From contig CAZULF010000022.1 of assembly GCA_964621215.1 (NCBI GenBank), positions 1 through 25,496 of the forward strand: 25,496 nt of DNA, in the 5' to 3' direction. Positions 7,608-14,258 of the stretch are shown here, in pieces. The notes under the pieces were generated by a model. It was not told where the DNA came from. It worked only from the letters and a program-made list of their open reading frames with translations, and searched no databases. Source of the stretch: CAZULF01 sp964621215. GTDB lineage: Bacteria; Pseudomonadota; Gammaproteobacteria; UBA1113. Positions within the stretch are counted from its first letter, which is position 1. Each line of letters opens with the position of its first letter. Both the position numbers and the translations under genes were made by a program.

Positions 7608-8660
7608 GTGATTAGTGTACTAAAAGCATGGTTTCATCGTTATTTCTCTGAGCCAGAAGCGGGCGTATTATTTTTCTTAATTATCACCACCCTCTTCGTG
7701 TTCTATACAATGAGCAGTATGTTAGCGCCTGTTTTTGCCAGCTTGATTATTGCGTACTTATTGGAAGGATTAACTTCTCGCTTAGAACGACTCGGGATGA
7801 AACGCTGGGGTGCCGTATTATTAGTCTTTTGTCTTTTCCTCAGTATATTAGCTATTTTAGCCATATTTCTCGTACCATTATTATGGGAACAAGCTGTTAA
7901 CTTACTCAATGCCTTACCTGAAATGGTGGGTCGCGGACAACATATCATTGTTAATTTACAACATCGTTATCCGCAAATATTAACCGCCGCGCAAATTAGC
8001 TCCGCCATGAGTGCATTTCGCGGCAGTCTTGCGCACTATGGTCAAGTGGTATTATCGGTTTCATTATCCAGTATTCCCACTGTGATTACTTTAGTTATTT
8101 ACTTAGTATTAGTTCCGTTATTAATTTATTTTTTCATGATGGATCGCGATTGTTTATTAGCTTGGTTTAATCGCTGTTTGCCACGTCATCGTGGTGCACT
8201 CGATAAAATTTGGAAGGAAGCCCACTTGCAATTAGGCAATTATGTCCGTGGCAAAGTAGTAGAAATCATCATTGTTGGTATTGTCAGTTACATTGCCTTT
8301 GCTATATTACAATTACAATATGCATTATTGGTGGCTTTCGCTGTTGGCTTGTCCGTATTAATTCCTTACATCGGTGCCTTAGTCGTTACTATTCCTGTAA
8401 TAATCATTGGCTTTTTACAATGGGGCTGGTCCGTACATTTCGCCTGGCTGGTTGCTGTTTTCGCTACAATCATCACCTTAGATGCCAATGTATTAGTTCC
8501 GTTATTATTTTCTGAAGCTGTCAGTTTACATCCGGTCGCCATCATCGCGGCGGTGTTATTTTTCGGTGGCATCTGGGGATTCTGGGGCGTATTCTTCGCC
8601 ATTCCATTAGCTAGTTTAGTTAAAGCAATTATTCATGCATGGCCGAAGGCAGAGGCTTAG
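7608..8660 (+). CDS. AI-2E/PerM family membrane transporter
   Basis: A 350-residue polytopic protein of the AI-2E transporter family (UPF0118; E. coli PerM, YdiK, TqsA), with roughly eight membrane helices. Family marks are VPLLIYFFMMDRDCLLAWFN, the segment SVLIPYIGALVVTIPVIIIG and the C-terminal FGGIWGFWGVFFAIPLASLVKAI. Substrates of family members vary (autoinducer-2 export, ions), so none is assigned. The start is GTG with AAGGAG 7 nt upstream. The gene follows ribH after 76 bp containing a PE1 hairpin, and ends 3 nt before the convergent birA stop. Confidence 0.88.
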   Translation: MISVLKAWFHRYFSEPEAGVLFFLIITTLFVFYTMSSMLAPVFASLIIAYLLEGLTSRLERLGMKRWGAVLLVFCLFLSILAILAIFLVPLLWEQAVNLLNALPEMVGRGQHIIVNLQHRYPQILTAAQISSAMSAFRGSLAHYGQVVLSVSLSSIPTVITLVIYLVLVPLLIYFFMMDRDCLLAWFNRCLPRHRGALDKIWKEAHLQLGNYVRGKVVEIIIVGIVSYIAFAILQLQYALLVAFAVGLSVLIPYIGALVVTIPVIIIGFLQWGWSVHFAWLVAVFATIITLDANVLVPLLFSEAVSLHPVAIIAAVLFFGGIWGFWGVFFAIPLASLVKAIIHAWPKAEA

Positions 8661-8663
8661 AAA

Positions 8664-9584
8664 TCAACCGGTCAATTTCACACTCAATTCTCCGGCATAG
8701 AGTTGCTTAAAGCCATTTACAGTATCAACTTGAAGTGCGCCATTGTGTGCTATTCCCATAGCCACACCTTCATGCTTTTTATCTTTCTCGTACCAAACGA
8801 TCTGTTTGCCATATAAAACATCATAGCGTTCCCATAAAGGCAAGAATGCTGCAAAACCGCTTTCAGTATATTTTTGTGTGTGTTTTATAATACTTTGCAA
8901 TAGCGCAATTACGATGGCGTTGCGGGAATGATTTTTTCCGTCGTCCCGCGATTTATTCGCGGGATCCATGGCCTGTCGATGTATTCTGGATCCCGCGGAC
9001 AAGCCGCGGGACGACGAGACTATGAGCTCGCGGGACGACGTAGCTGTGGCAATGTCTGCCAAACACGTGACAGGTTGCTTCACGATCTCATACGGTGGTG
9101 CGCTAGAAACATTTAATCCTATCCCAATGACTGCTTGTAAAGATTGTCCTTGAATTAAAGTTTCGATTAATATTCCACCCAATTTTTTTTGTTGATGAAC
9201 AATATCGTTTGGCCATTTTAATTGAATATCGGGAAAGCCTAATTGCGTTAATGCTTCGGCAATCGCTACACCAATCACCAGAGAGAAACCCGTTAGATCA
9301 GTCACGCCTAATTGAAACGGCCATAGCACTGACATCGCCAAAGAGCTTGCTACAGGTGTTACCCAACTGCGGCCGTGTTGTCCTCGGCCTTGGGTTTGCT
9401 GCTCGGTCAGGCAAACCAGATGTTGCTGTGTTAATGCCCGTGCTTTTGTCAGCAAATAGGTATTAGTTGAGTCAATAATAGGCAGAAGCTCAATTTCTGA
9501 TAATACTGTGCCTGCCATAGCCGTCTGGATGGCTGTAAGGTCCAGTAAATCGGAACTGTGAGTAGGTGCTTGGGTTGTGTTCAT
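8664..9584 (-). CDS. birA: Biotin-[acetyl-CoA-carboxylase] ligase carrying an in-frame palindromic insert
   Basis: A 306-residue biotin protein ligase, which makes biotinyl-AMP and transfers biotin to the carrier lysine of acetyl-CoA carboxylase. Visible are IDSTNTYLL, the biotinyl-AMP loop QGRGQHGRSW (65-74), KWPNDI (123-128), GGILIE (136-141) and a C-terminal SH3-like domain. There is no N-terminal DNA-binding domain, so it should be a ligase only, not a repressor. Residues about 182-220 have no counterpart in the family and coincide with a palindromic element; biotin-ligase sequence resumes at RNAIVIALLQSII. The frame is intact and all key motifs remain, so I treat it as functional. It is divergent from dacA. 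Confidence 0.92.
   Translation of the reverse strand: MNTTQAPTHSSDLLDLTAIQTAMAGTVLSEIELLPIIDSTNTYLLTKARALTQQHLVCLTEQQTQGRGQHGRSWVTPVASSLAMSVLWPFQLGVTDLTGFSLVIGVAIAEALTQLGFPDIQLKWPNDIVHQQKKLGGILIETLIQGQSLQAVIGIGLNVSSAPPYEIVKQPVTCLADIATATSSRELIVSSSRGLSAGSRIHRQAMDPANKSRDDGKNHSRNAIVIALLQSIIKHTQKYTESGFAAFLPLWERYDVLYGKQIVWYEKDKKHEGVAMGIAHNGALQVDTVNGFKQLYAGELSVKLTG
8925..9041. repeat. PE1 full-length element plus partial tandem copy, inserted in birA
   Basis: The core is 78 bp (8939-9016): two GC-rich hairpins facing each other around a spacer flanked by GGATCC sites. On the coding strand it reads without a stop and encodes SRGLSAGSRIHRQAMDPAN then KSRDD. A further partial arm (CGCGGGACGACG, 9029-9040) lies 24 bp from the matching arm end, that is, in the same codon phase. 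The core length is a multiple of three, so insertion preserves the birA frame. Two other frames on the opposite strand are also open through it. It maps between the catalytic core and C-terminal part of the ligase, likely in a surface loop. Confidence 0.88.
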
Positions 9585-9608
9585 TTAATTTACTCTGACG
9601 TACAATCC

Positions 9609-9639
9609 CCTGGATTTCGCTTCGCTACATCCAGGCTAC
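9609..9639. repeat. Palindromic element PE2 (CCTGGAT...ATCCAGG)
   Basis: CCTGGAT and ATCCAGG (9609-9615, 9629-9635) bracket TTCGCTTCGCTAC, with GGCTAC at the end. The same sequence, allowing mismatches, recurs near 12383, 12586, 14153 and 14199. It lies in the birA/dacA divergent gap. The layout resembles REP-like elements of gammaproteobacteria. Confidence 0.8.
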
Positions 9640-9651
9640 AAAAATATTCAA

Positions 9652-9680
9652 TTAACCAATTGGTTATGGTAGAGTATTCT
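9652..9680 (+). promoter_or_regulatory. Candidate dacA promoter with 14-bp palindrome
   Basis: TTAACC (9652-9657) and TATTCT (9675-9680) are separated by 17 bp and sit about 30 bp before dacA. The perfect palindrome TAACCAATTGGTTA (9653-9666) overlaps the -35 region, as an operator would. No regulator can be named. Confidence 0.35.
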
Positions 9681-9711
9681 AATTACATCGTTTTTTAAAG
9701 GTATTTTAATT

Positions 9712-11115
9712 ATGGACAACCGATCTGTATTCATGCGCAAACTTGCCCTATCTTTCACCACTTCTTGTTTAGTTTTAACTAGCTTGGCTGCTTCGGGCAG
9801 TTCAACCCTAGATTCTATGAATTCCCTCACCCCCGCCCCGGCTAATAAAACGGTATTACCGGGTCAAACTATGTTAATTCCTAATGCGCCAGCAACTACG
9901 GCAGCTGCCTTTGTGTTGATGGATGCTGATAGCGGTAAAATTATTGCGGGCAACAATATGGATACTCATTTAGCACCCGCAAGTTTAACTAAGCTCATGA
10001 CACTGTATGTGGTATCCAATGCCTTAAAAAACGGACAAATTCACCTTAAGGATGAAGTGCGAGTTAGTCAAAAAGCTTGGCAAACTGGTGGCTCGCGTAT
10101 GTTTATTCAAGTGAATACGCTTGTCACCGTTGAAGATTTATTGAAAGGCGTAATTGTGGATTCGGGTAATGATGCTTCTGTTGCGTTAGCAGAATATGTC
10201 GCAGGTAGTGAAGATGCCTTTGCTAATTTAATGAATCAGGAAGCACAACGCTTAGGCATGAAAAACAGTCATTTTACTGACTGTAATGGTTTGCCTGATC
10301 CTAACCATTATAGCTCAGCTCATGATTTAGCTATTTTGGCGCGACATCTGATTAATGATTTCCCGGAATATTATAAGTGGTATGCTGATAAAACATTTAC
10401 ATACAATAATATTACGCAATCCAATCGCAATCGTTTGCTGTGGCGTTTTCCTTATGCCGATGGCTTGAAAACCGGTCATACGGATGACGCAGGATTTTGC
10501 TTAGTGGCTTCTGCCAAAAAAGATGGACAACGTCTCGTTTCTGTTGTGATGAAAGAACCTTCTGATAATGCACGCGCTGATGACAGCATAAGCTTATTAA
10601 CCTATGGTTTTAATTTCTTTAAAACTTACAAACTCTACTCAGCAGGTGAAACCATTACTGATGCGCGTATTTGGGATGGTAAAGAAAAGCATGTGGCTGC
10701 TGGCGTGCTACAAAATGTTTATATTACTTTACCAATAGGCCAGTATGAAAAATTAAAGGCAGAATCACAACTTGATAGCCCTATACACGCACCTATTGCT
10801 AAGGGACAAAGCATTGGTCATTTAGCTTTAACCTTAAATGATAAAACTATGATGCAAATTCCATTGGTTGCCTTACAAGATAATCCACGGGGTAATTTCT
10901 GGGAACGCATGATTGATCGCATTAGTATGTCAATCAATAGATTATTGCATAAGAGTAAAACTGAAATTGCTTCTATGGCAGATAAAGTAACTGACGAGGT
11001 TTCTTCTGTCGCAGATGACGCAAAAAATGAAGTGTCGTCAGCAACAAATAAAGCAACAACTGAATTGAAAAATGCACCTACGGTACAACCTGCTGCTGAA
11101 AAACCCGCCAATTAA
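9712..11115 (+). CDS. dacA: D-alanyl-D-alanine carboxypeptidase (PBP5/6 family) with extended C-terminal tail
   Basis: A 467-residue low-molecular-weight penicillin-binding protein (peptidase S11) that removes the terminal D-Ala from peptidoglycan pentapeptides. An N-terminal signal sequence (about 8-28) is followed by the active-site SLTK (Ser91, Lys94), SGN (151-153) and KTG (253-255), then the PBP5 C-terminal beta domain. GNFWERMIDRISMSINRLL (394-412) resembles the amphipathic membrane anchor that ends E. coli PBP5 (403 residues). Here a tail of about 53 residues follows, with three degenerate 11-residue repeats starting SMADKVTDEVS (421-453), then Pro/Ala-rich residues. Start is the ATG at 9712 with AAAGG upstream; ATG at 9733 is an alternative. 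ybeD follows, as in E. coli. Confidence 0.93.
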   Translation: MDNRSVFMRKLALSFTTSCLVLTSLAASGSSTLDSMNSLTPAPANKTVLPGQTMLIPNAPATTAAAFVLMDADSGKIIAGNNMDTHLAPASLTKLMTLYVVSNALKNGQIHLKDEVRVSQKAWQTGGSRMFIQVNTLVTVEDLLKGVIVDSGNDASVALAEYVAGSEDAFANLMNQEAQRLGMKNSHFTDCNGLPDPNHYSSAHDLAILARHLINDFPEYYKWYADKTFTYNNITQSNRNRLLWRFPYADGLKTGHTDDAGFCLVASAKKDGQRLVSVVMKEPSDNARADDSISLLTYGFNFFKTYKLYSAGETITDARIWDGKEKHVAAGVLQNVYITLPIGQYEKLKAESQLDSPIHAPIAKGQSIGHLALTLNDKTMMQIPLVALQDNPRGNFWERMIDRISMSINRLLHKSKTEIASMADKVTDEVSSVADDAKNEVSSATNKATTELKNAPTVQPAAEKPAN

Positions 11116-11132
11116 TCCAGTGGAATTTTTTG

Positions 11133-11393
11133 ATGCAAACTACCCACTTGATTTTTCCGTGTGAAGTCGCAGTTAAGGTCTTTGGGCTGGCCAATGAACA
11201 GTTCGAGAAGGCAATACAGGATGTATTGACGCCATTATTACCAGAATGGCCACAAGATAAGATTAGCAAACGTGTAAGCCGCGATGGAAAATACCTAAGC
11301 TTAACCATCCCGGTTTATGCAACGGATCGTGAATTCATCGATAAAATTTATCATGCTATTTCTGCGTGCCCAGAAGTGGTTATGGCATTATAG
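11133..11393 (+). CDS. ybeD: DUF493 family protein YbeD
   Basis: A small 86-residue protein matching YbeD/DUF493 in length and pattern: LIFPCEVAVKVFGLAN near the start, SRDGKYLSLTIPVYATDREFIDKIYHAI in the second half, and a terminal VVMAL. These proteins have an ACT-like alpha/beta fold; their role is poorly defined. I chose ATG 11133 over an in-frame TTG just before it, with GTGGA about 8 nt upstream. It follows dacA by 17 nt, the same order as E. coli dacA-ybeD-lipB. lipB and lipA do not follow here; a YfcH-like gene does, so the usual cluster is interrupted. Confidence 0.85.
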   Translation: MQTTHLIFPCEVAVKVFGLANEQFEKAIQDVLTPLLPEWPQDKISKRVSRDGKYLSLTIPVYATDREFIDKIYHAISACPEVVMAL

Positions 11394-11439
11394 CGGTGAC
11401 GTAGTTATAGAGCGGTATGGTATATAGGGAGATTACACC

Positions 11440-12378
11440 ATGCATCGAATCATTGCCGGTGGAACCGGATTTATTGGCCGCTATTTAGTTCAACAATGGT
11501 TAGCCCAAAAACACGACGTGACTGTGATAGGTCGTTCAGCTGATACGATTAAACAAGTCTTTGGTTCCGCTGTTAATGAAGTTACCTGGGATGAATTTCC
11601 AGCACAAGCATTCTCTTTATTACGTTCCGCCTCTTTAGTCGTTAATTTAGCAGGAACTAACATCGGTGAAAAACGCTGGACACCCGATCGCAAACAAGAA
11701 ATTATTGCTAGCCGCATTGAATCTACACAACTATTAAGTGAATGTTGTGCTAGCTTAGCGGATAGATCGCCTGCTTTGTTTAATGCCAGCGCTATCGGAG
11801 TCTATGGACTTGACTCAAGCTTTAAGCAAACTTTTAATGAAGAAAGCTTCATTAATTTTAGTCAATTCTCCGATTTTGTTTCACAAGTGGCTCGCCCGTG
11901 GGAAAAAGCCACTGAAATAGCTAAAGCACATGGCGTACATGTGGTTAATTTACGCTTTGGCGTTGTATTAGGCGCTAATGGTGGTGTGTTGCAAAAACTA
12001 GCGTTGCCATTTAAGTTAGGTCTAGGCGGAGTGGTTGGCAGCGGCAAACAACCTTTTAGCTGGATTCATATCGCTGATATTGCTGCCATTATCGAGTTTC
12101 TTCTAACTAAATCGGATATCTGTGGTGGAGTTAACTGCGTTGCTCCGAACTGGGTCACACAAGCGGAATTTGCCAAGACGCTCGCTAAAACATTACATCG
12201 CCCTTGTGTGCTACCGATGCCAGCTAAGTTATTGCAACTTTTATATGGGCAAATGGCGGATGAGTTATTGTTATCGGGTCAAATCGTTGAGCCATTAACC
12301 TTGCTACAAAATGATTATCAATTTTTGTATCCTAACTTGAAACAGGCATTAGATAATATTTATCATCCAGCAACGTAA
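11440..12378 (+). CDS. YfcH/SDR39U1-like NAD(P)-binding protein (TIGR01777 type)
   Basis: A 312-residue atypical short-chain dehydrogenase. The NAD(P)-binding loop AGGTGFIGR is at residues 6-14, followed by marks of this subfamily: VVNLAGTNIGEKRWT with a nearby SRIEST, NASAIGVYG, LRFGVVLGANGGVL and PFSWIHIADIAAII. E. coli YfcH and human SDR39U1 belong here; no reaction is established. The family-specific C-terminal DUF1731 region (FAKTLAKTLHRP...MPAKLLQLLYGQMADELLLSGQIV) is present. GGGAG precedes the ATG. It is likely in the dacA-ybeD transcription unit (46-bp gap) and ends just before the repeat mosaic. Confidence 0.88.
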   Translation: MHRIIAGGTGFIGRYLVQQWLAQKHDVTVIGRSADTIKQVFGSAVNEVTWDEFPAQAFSLLRSASLVVNLAGTNIGEKRWTPDRKQEIIASRIESTQLLSECCASLADRSPALFNASAIGVYGLDSSFKQTFNEESFINFSQFSDFVSQVARPWEKATEIAKAHGVHVVNLRFGVVLGANGGVLQKLALPFKLGLGGVVGSGKQPFSWIHIADIAAIIEFLLTKSDICGGVNCVAPNWVTQAEFAKTLAKTLHRPCVLPMPAKLLQLLYGQMADELLLSGQIVEPLTLLQNDYQFLYPNLKQALDNIYHPAT

Positions 12379-12382
12379 TAAT

Positions 12383-12418
12383 GTAGCCTGGATGCAGCGA
12401 AGCGCTGAGGTATCCAGG
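12383..12418. repeat. PE2 copy downstream of the YfcH-like gene
   Basis: GTAGCCTGGATGCAGCGAAG opens this copy and ATCCAGG (12412-12418) closes it; arms CCTGGAT/ATCCAGG are perfect. It begins 5 nt after the upstream stop codon and could form a transcript-end hairpin. Confidence 0.75.
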
Positions 12419-12424
12419 ATGATT

Positions 12425-12536
12425 GACCTTGAGGCATGAAAGATCTTCGTGAAGACGCCGTAAATACGTCCCTGTAGGCTCAGGTTCGGCATCCCTGCCT
12501 CACATGCTTCACGAAGATCTTTCATGCCTCGAGGTC
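12425..12536. repeat. MITE-like element with 30-bp terminal inverted repeats
   Basis: The arms 12425-12454 and 12507-12536 are complementary over 30 bp with a single mismatch, and contain GGCATGAAAGATCTTCGTG and its complement. The 52-nt centre contains CTGTAGGCTCAGGTTCGGC and has no coding potential. The 112-bp non-coding body bounded by long inverted repeats fits a miniature inverted-repeat transposable element or structured repeat. No clear target-site duplication is seen, because the flanks are other repeats. Confidence 0.75.
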
Positions 12537-12540
12537 AGAC

Positions 12541-12579
12541 CGTCGTCCCGCGGCTTGTCCGCGGGATCCAGAATACATC
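12541..12579. repeat. PE1 half element
   Basis: One hairpin of PE1 (arms CGTCGTCCCGCGG with the right arm continuing into GGGATCCAGAATACATC) is followed by an abrupt change to PE2 sequence where the second half should be. It is a truncated copy, and its break point lies in the spacer. Confidence 0.85.
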
Positions 12580-12585
12580 AGGTTA

Positions 12586-12614
12586 CCCCGGGTTCCGCTT
12601 CGCTGCATCCAGGG
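12586..12614. repeat. PE2 copy, variant arm
   Basis: GGTTCCGCTTCGCTGCATCC flanked by CCC and AGGG: the PE2 core in the reverse orientation, directly abutting the truncated PE1. With the three elements upstream it makes 12383-12614 almost entirely repeat-derived. Confidence 0.7.
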
Positions 12615-12652
12615 TATAAGCTAATAATTTCTCAATCTTTGCAAAGGCCTAT

Positions 12653-14122
12653 ATGGTCATATATAATGCACCCTACCATTCCAATAACAGCCAAAAAGAG
12701 CCGACATCTATGCTAAACGCAACAACGATCGCAACCAGTGACACCCCAGTAAGAGCCCCTTCAACTTACTCTTCTCACTCACCTCTCCCATTACTCCCTC
12801 CATTAGGCAGTCACGAGGCGAATCCTCCCAGCAATCGAAAACAGCGACGTGCACAACAACACAAATCATCAACCATACAATCTAATAAAAAACTCCAGCC
12901 CGACGCTCGTGCATCACTTCCTCGTCACCAACGACATATTCATCATAGTTCAACAACACCAACAACACCTAGATTAGTTGATGGCATAACCAATAGTCTC
13001 GTCGAAGGAGCACAGGCATTATATAATGGCGCAGTTAACCTATTTAGCACTCTCTTCAGTACTAATACTGAAGTGTCGTCCAATGACTGTGAAACATTTA
13101 CCACACCGATCGAGGCTCAAAAAATTGACCTCCCGTGTGTCACTATTGCTGATACAATCGCTAGTGATAGCGCTATTGTCGTGAGTGGAGGACAATATTA
13201 TCAGGGAGATTCCTTAACCGTCCAAAACACATCGGTAACTAATAGTGCCTTATCCTCCGTCGCAGCGACGAATGCTATCTCTATTGCAGATTCTGAACTT
13301 GTAGATAGTCAAGTAACGGCTGAACTGAGTAATGCAGTAAATATAAACCGGGTTAAGGCTACAAATACCACACTTGTCGGAAAGTGTTATATAAAAAATT
13401 CTCTATTCAGTGGTCCGATAAAAATTCATAATGGACAGTTAGCTGCTGCCGCAGGCAATATTTTTTCCAATGTTTCATTCACAACTGATGCAAGTTCTTT
13501 TACTGTTTTGGGTGCAACGGCTTCTTATAGAAACGGTGATACAAGTCTAATAGACTGCATACCGACACAGACCTTTTCAGAACAACAGGTTGCAAAATAT
13601 GTTGAATTTTTGGGGATGCTCTTAGCGGCTAATGGGAGTGAGTGCATACAAATCGATCCTCAAAACGAACAACATCGTGCTCTGGTATATCAATATTTTG
13701 GCGGCTACGTTAACTTATCCGGTGTGGTATTTAATCCTAATATATTGTTAAACAACGCCCAAATAAACGACCCCGCAGTGCTAATACTTATCAGTATCGG
13801 CCTCATTGTTTGTGTATTCTTTATTGCAAGTGTTTTGTGCTCCTGCATCTGCAAATCCGCATCGGAAGCAGACGCCACACGGCAGGGATATCGACCAACA
13901 GAAGCAGACACCACATGGCAGAGGTATCGAGCAACAGCAGCAGACGCCACACGGCAGGGATATCGACCAACAGAAGCATCTCGATTAATGGATGATACTA
14001 ATACCTCTACCGGTAACATAGCAAGGAATTTAGTTTTACATTCCGCGTTGGTGCATCATCATAATTCTCACGGAGGTGCTGGTCATCATAACCATCATGA
14101 TCATCATGGTCATCAGTTCTAA
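12653..14122 (+). CDS. Unknown single-span membrane protein with tandem repeats and His-rich tail
   Basis: I do not recognise this 489-residue protein. Residues 1-110 are Ser/Pro/Thr-rich with basic patches (NRKQRRAQQHK). Residues about 165-285 are Ser/Thr/Asn/Val-rich with short strand-turn periodicity, suggestive of a beta-helix or beta-solenoid. One membrane helix (about 374-397, VLILISIGLIVCVFFIASVL) is followed at once by a cysteine cluster CSCICK. Residues 405-440 are three 12-residue repeats (EADATRQGYRPT type). The tail (463-488) is His-rich, HHNHHDHHGH, and could bind metal. Start at 12653 has AAAGG upstream; ATG 12710 is an alternative. No Sec signal is evident. A surface or host-directed secreted protein is possible, but that is inference. 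Confidence 0.75.
   Translation: MVIYNAPYHSNNSQKEPTSMLNATTIATSDTPVRAPSTYSSHSPLPLLPPLGSHEANPPSNRKQRRAQQHKSSTIQSNKKLQPDARASLPRHQRHIHHSSTTPTTPRLVDGITNSLVEGAQALYNGAVNLFSTLFSTNTEVSSNDCETFTTPIEAQKIDLPCVTIADTIASDSAIVVSGGQYYQGDSLTVQNTSVTNSALSSVAATNAISIADSELVDSQVTAELSNAVNINRVKATNTTLVGKCYIKNSLFSGPIKIHNGQLAAAAGNIFSNVSFTTDASSFTVLGATASYRNGDTSLIDCIPTQTFSEQQVAKYVEFLGMLLAANGSECIQIDPQNEQHRALVYQYFGGYVNLSGVVFNPNILLNNAQINDPAVLILISIGLIVCVFFIASVLCSCICKSASEADATRQGYRPTEADTTWQRYRATAADATRQGYRPTEASRLMDDTNTSTGNIARNLVLHSALVHHHNSHGGAGHHNHHDHHGHQF
13865..13972 (+). repeat. Three tandem 36-bp repeats within the unknown membrane protein
   Basis: Three adjacent 36-bp units encode EADATRQGYRPT, EADTTWQRYRAT and AADATRQGYRPT. 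The first and third are nearly identical in DNA while the middle differs. The unit length keeps the frame, so copy number could vary without destroying the gene. Confidence 0.85.
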
Positions 14123-14152
14123 GGGATTATCTGGACAAATTCCTTAGCCCTT

Positions 14153-14230
14153 GTAACCTGGATGGAGCGACGAGGAACCCAGGGTTTCTATTCGAGAACC
14201 CCGGATTCCGCTTCGCTGCATCCAGGCTAC
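14153..14230. repeat. Inverted pair of PE2 elements between convergent genes
   Basis: One PE2 copy (14153-14184, GTAACCTGGATGGAGCGACG...) faces a second in opposite orientation (14199-14230, ...TTCGCTGCATCCAGGCTAC), separated by 14 nt. They are imperfectly complementary over about 31 nt, so a long hairpin is possible. It fills most of the gap between the unknown membrane protein gene and dksA, and may end transcription from both sides. Confidence 0.75.
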
Positions 14231-14258
14231 ATGGACTATTTAAGGAGGAGTGAGCGCA

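Noticed and set aside
12504..12716. 70-codon plus-strand frame containing SSRGLSAGSRIH
   Set aside because: It is made almost wholly of repeat sequence (MITE arm, PE1 half, PE2) and has no ribosome binding site. It reflects the open frames of the repeats, not a gene.
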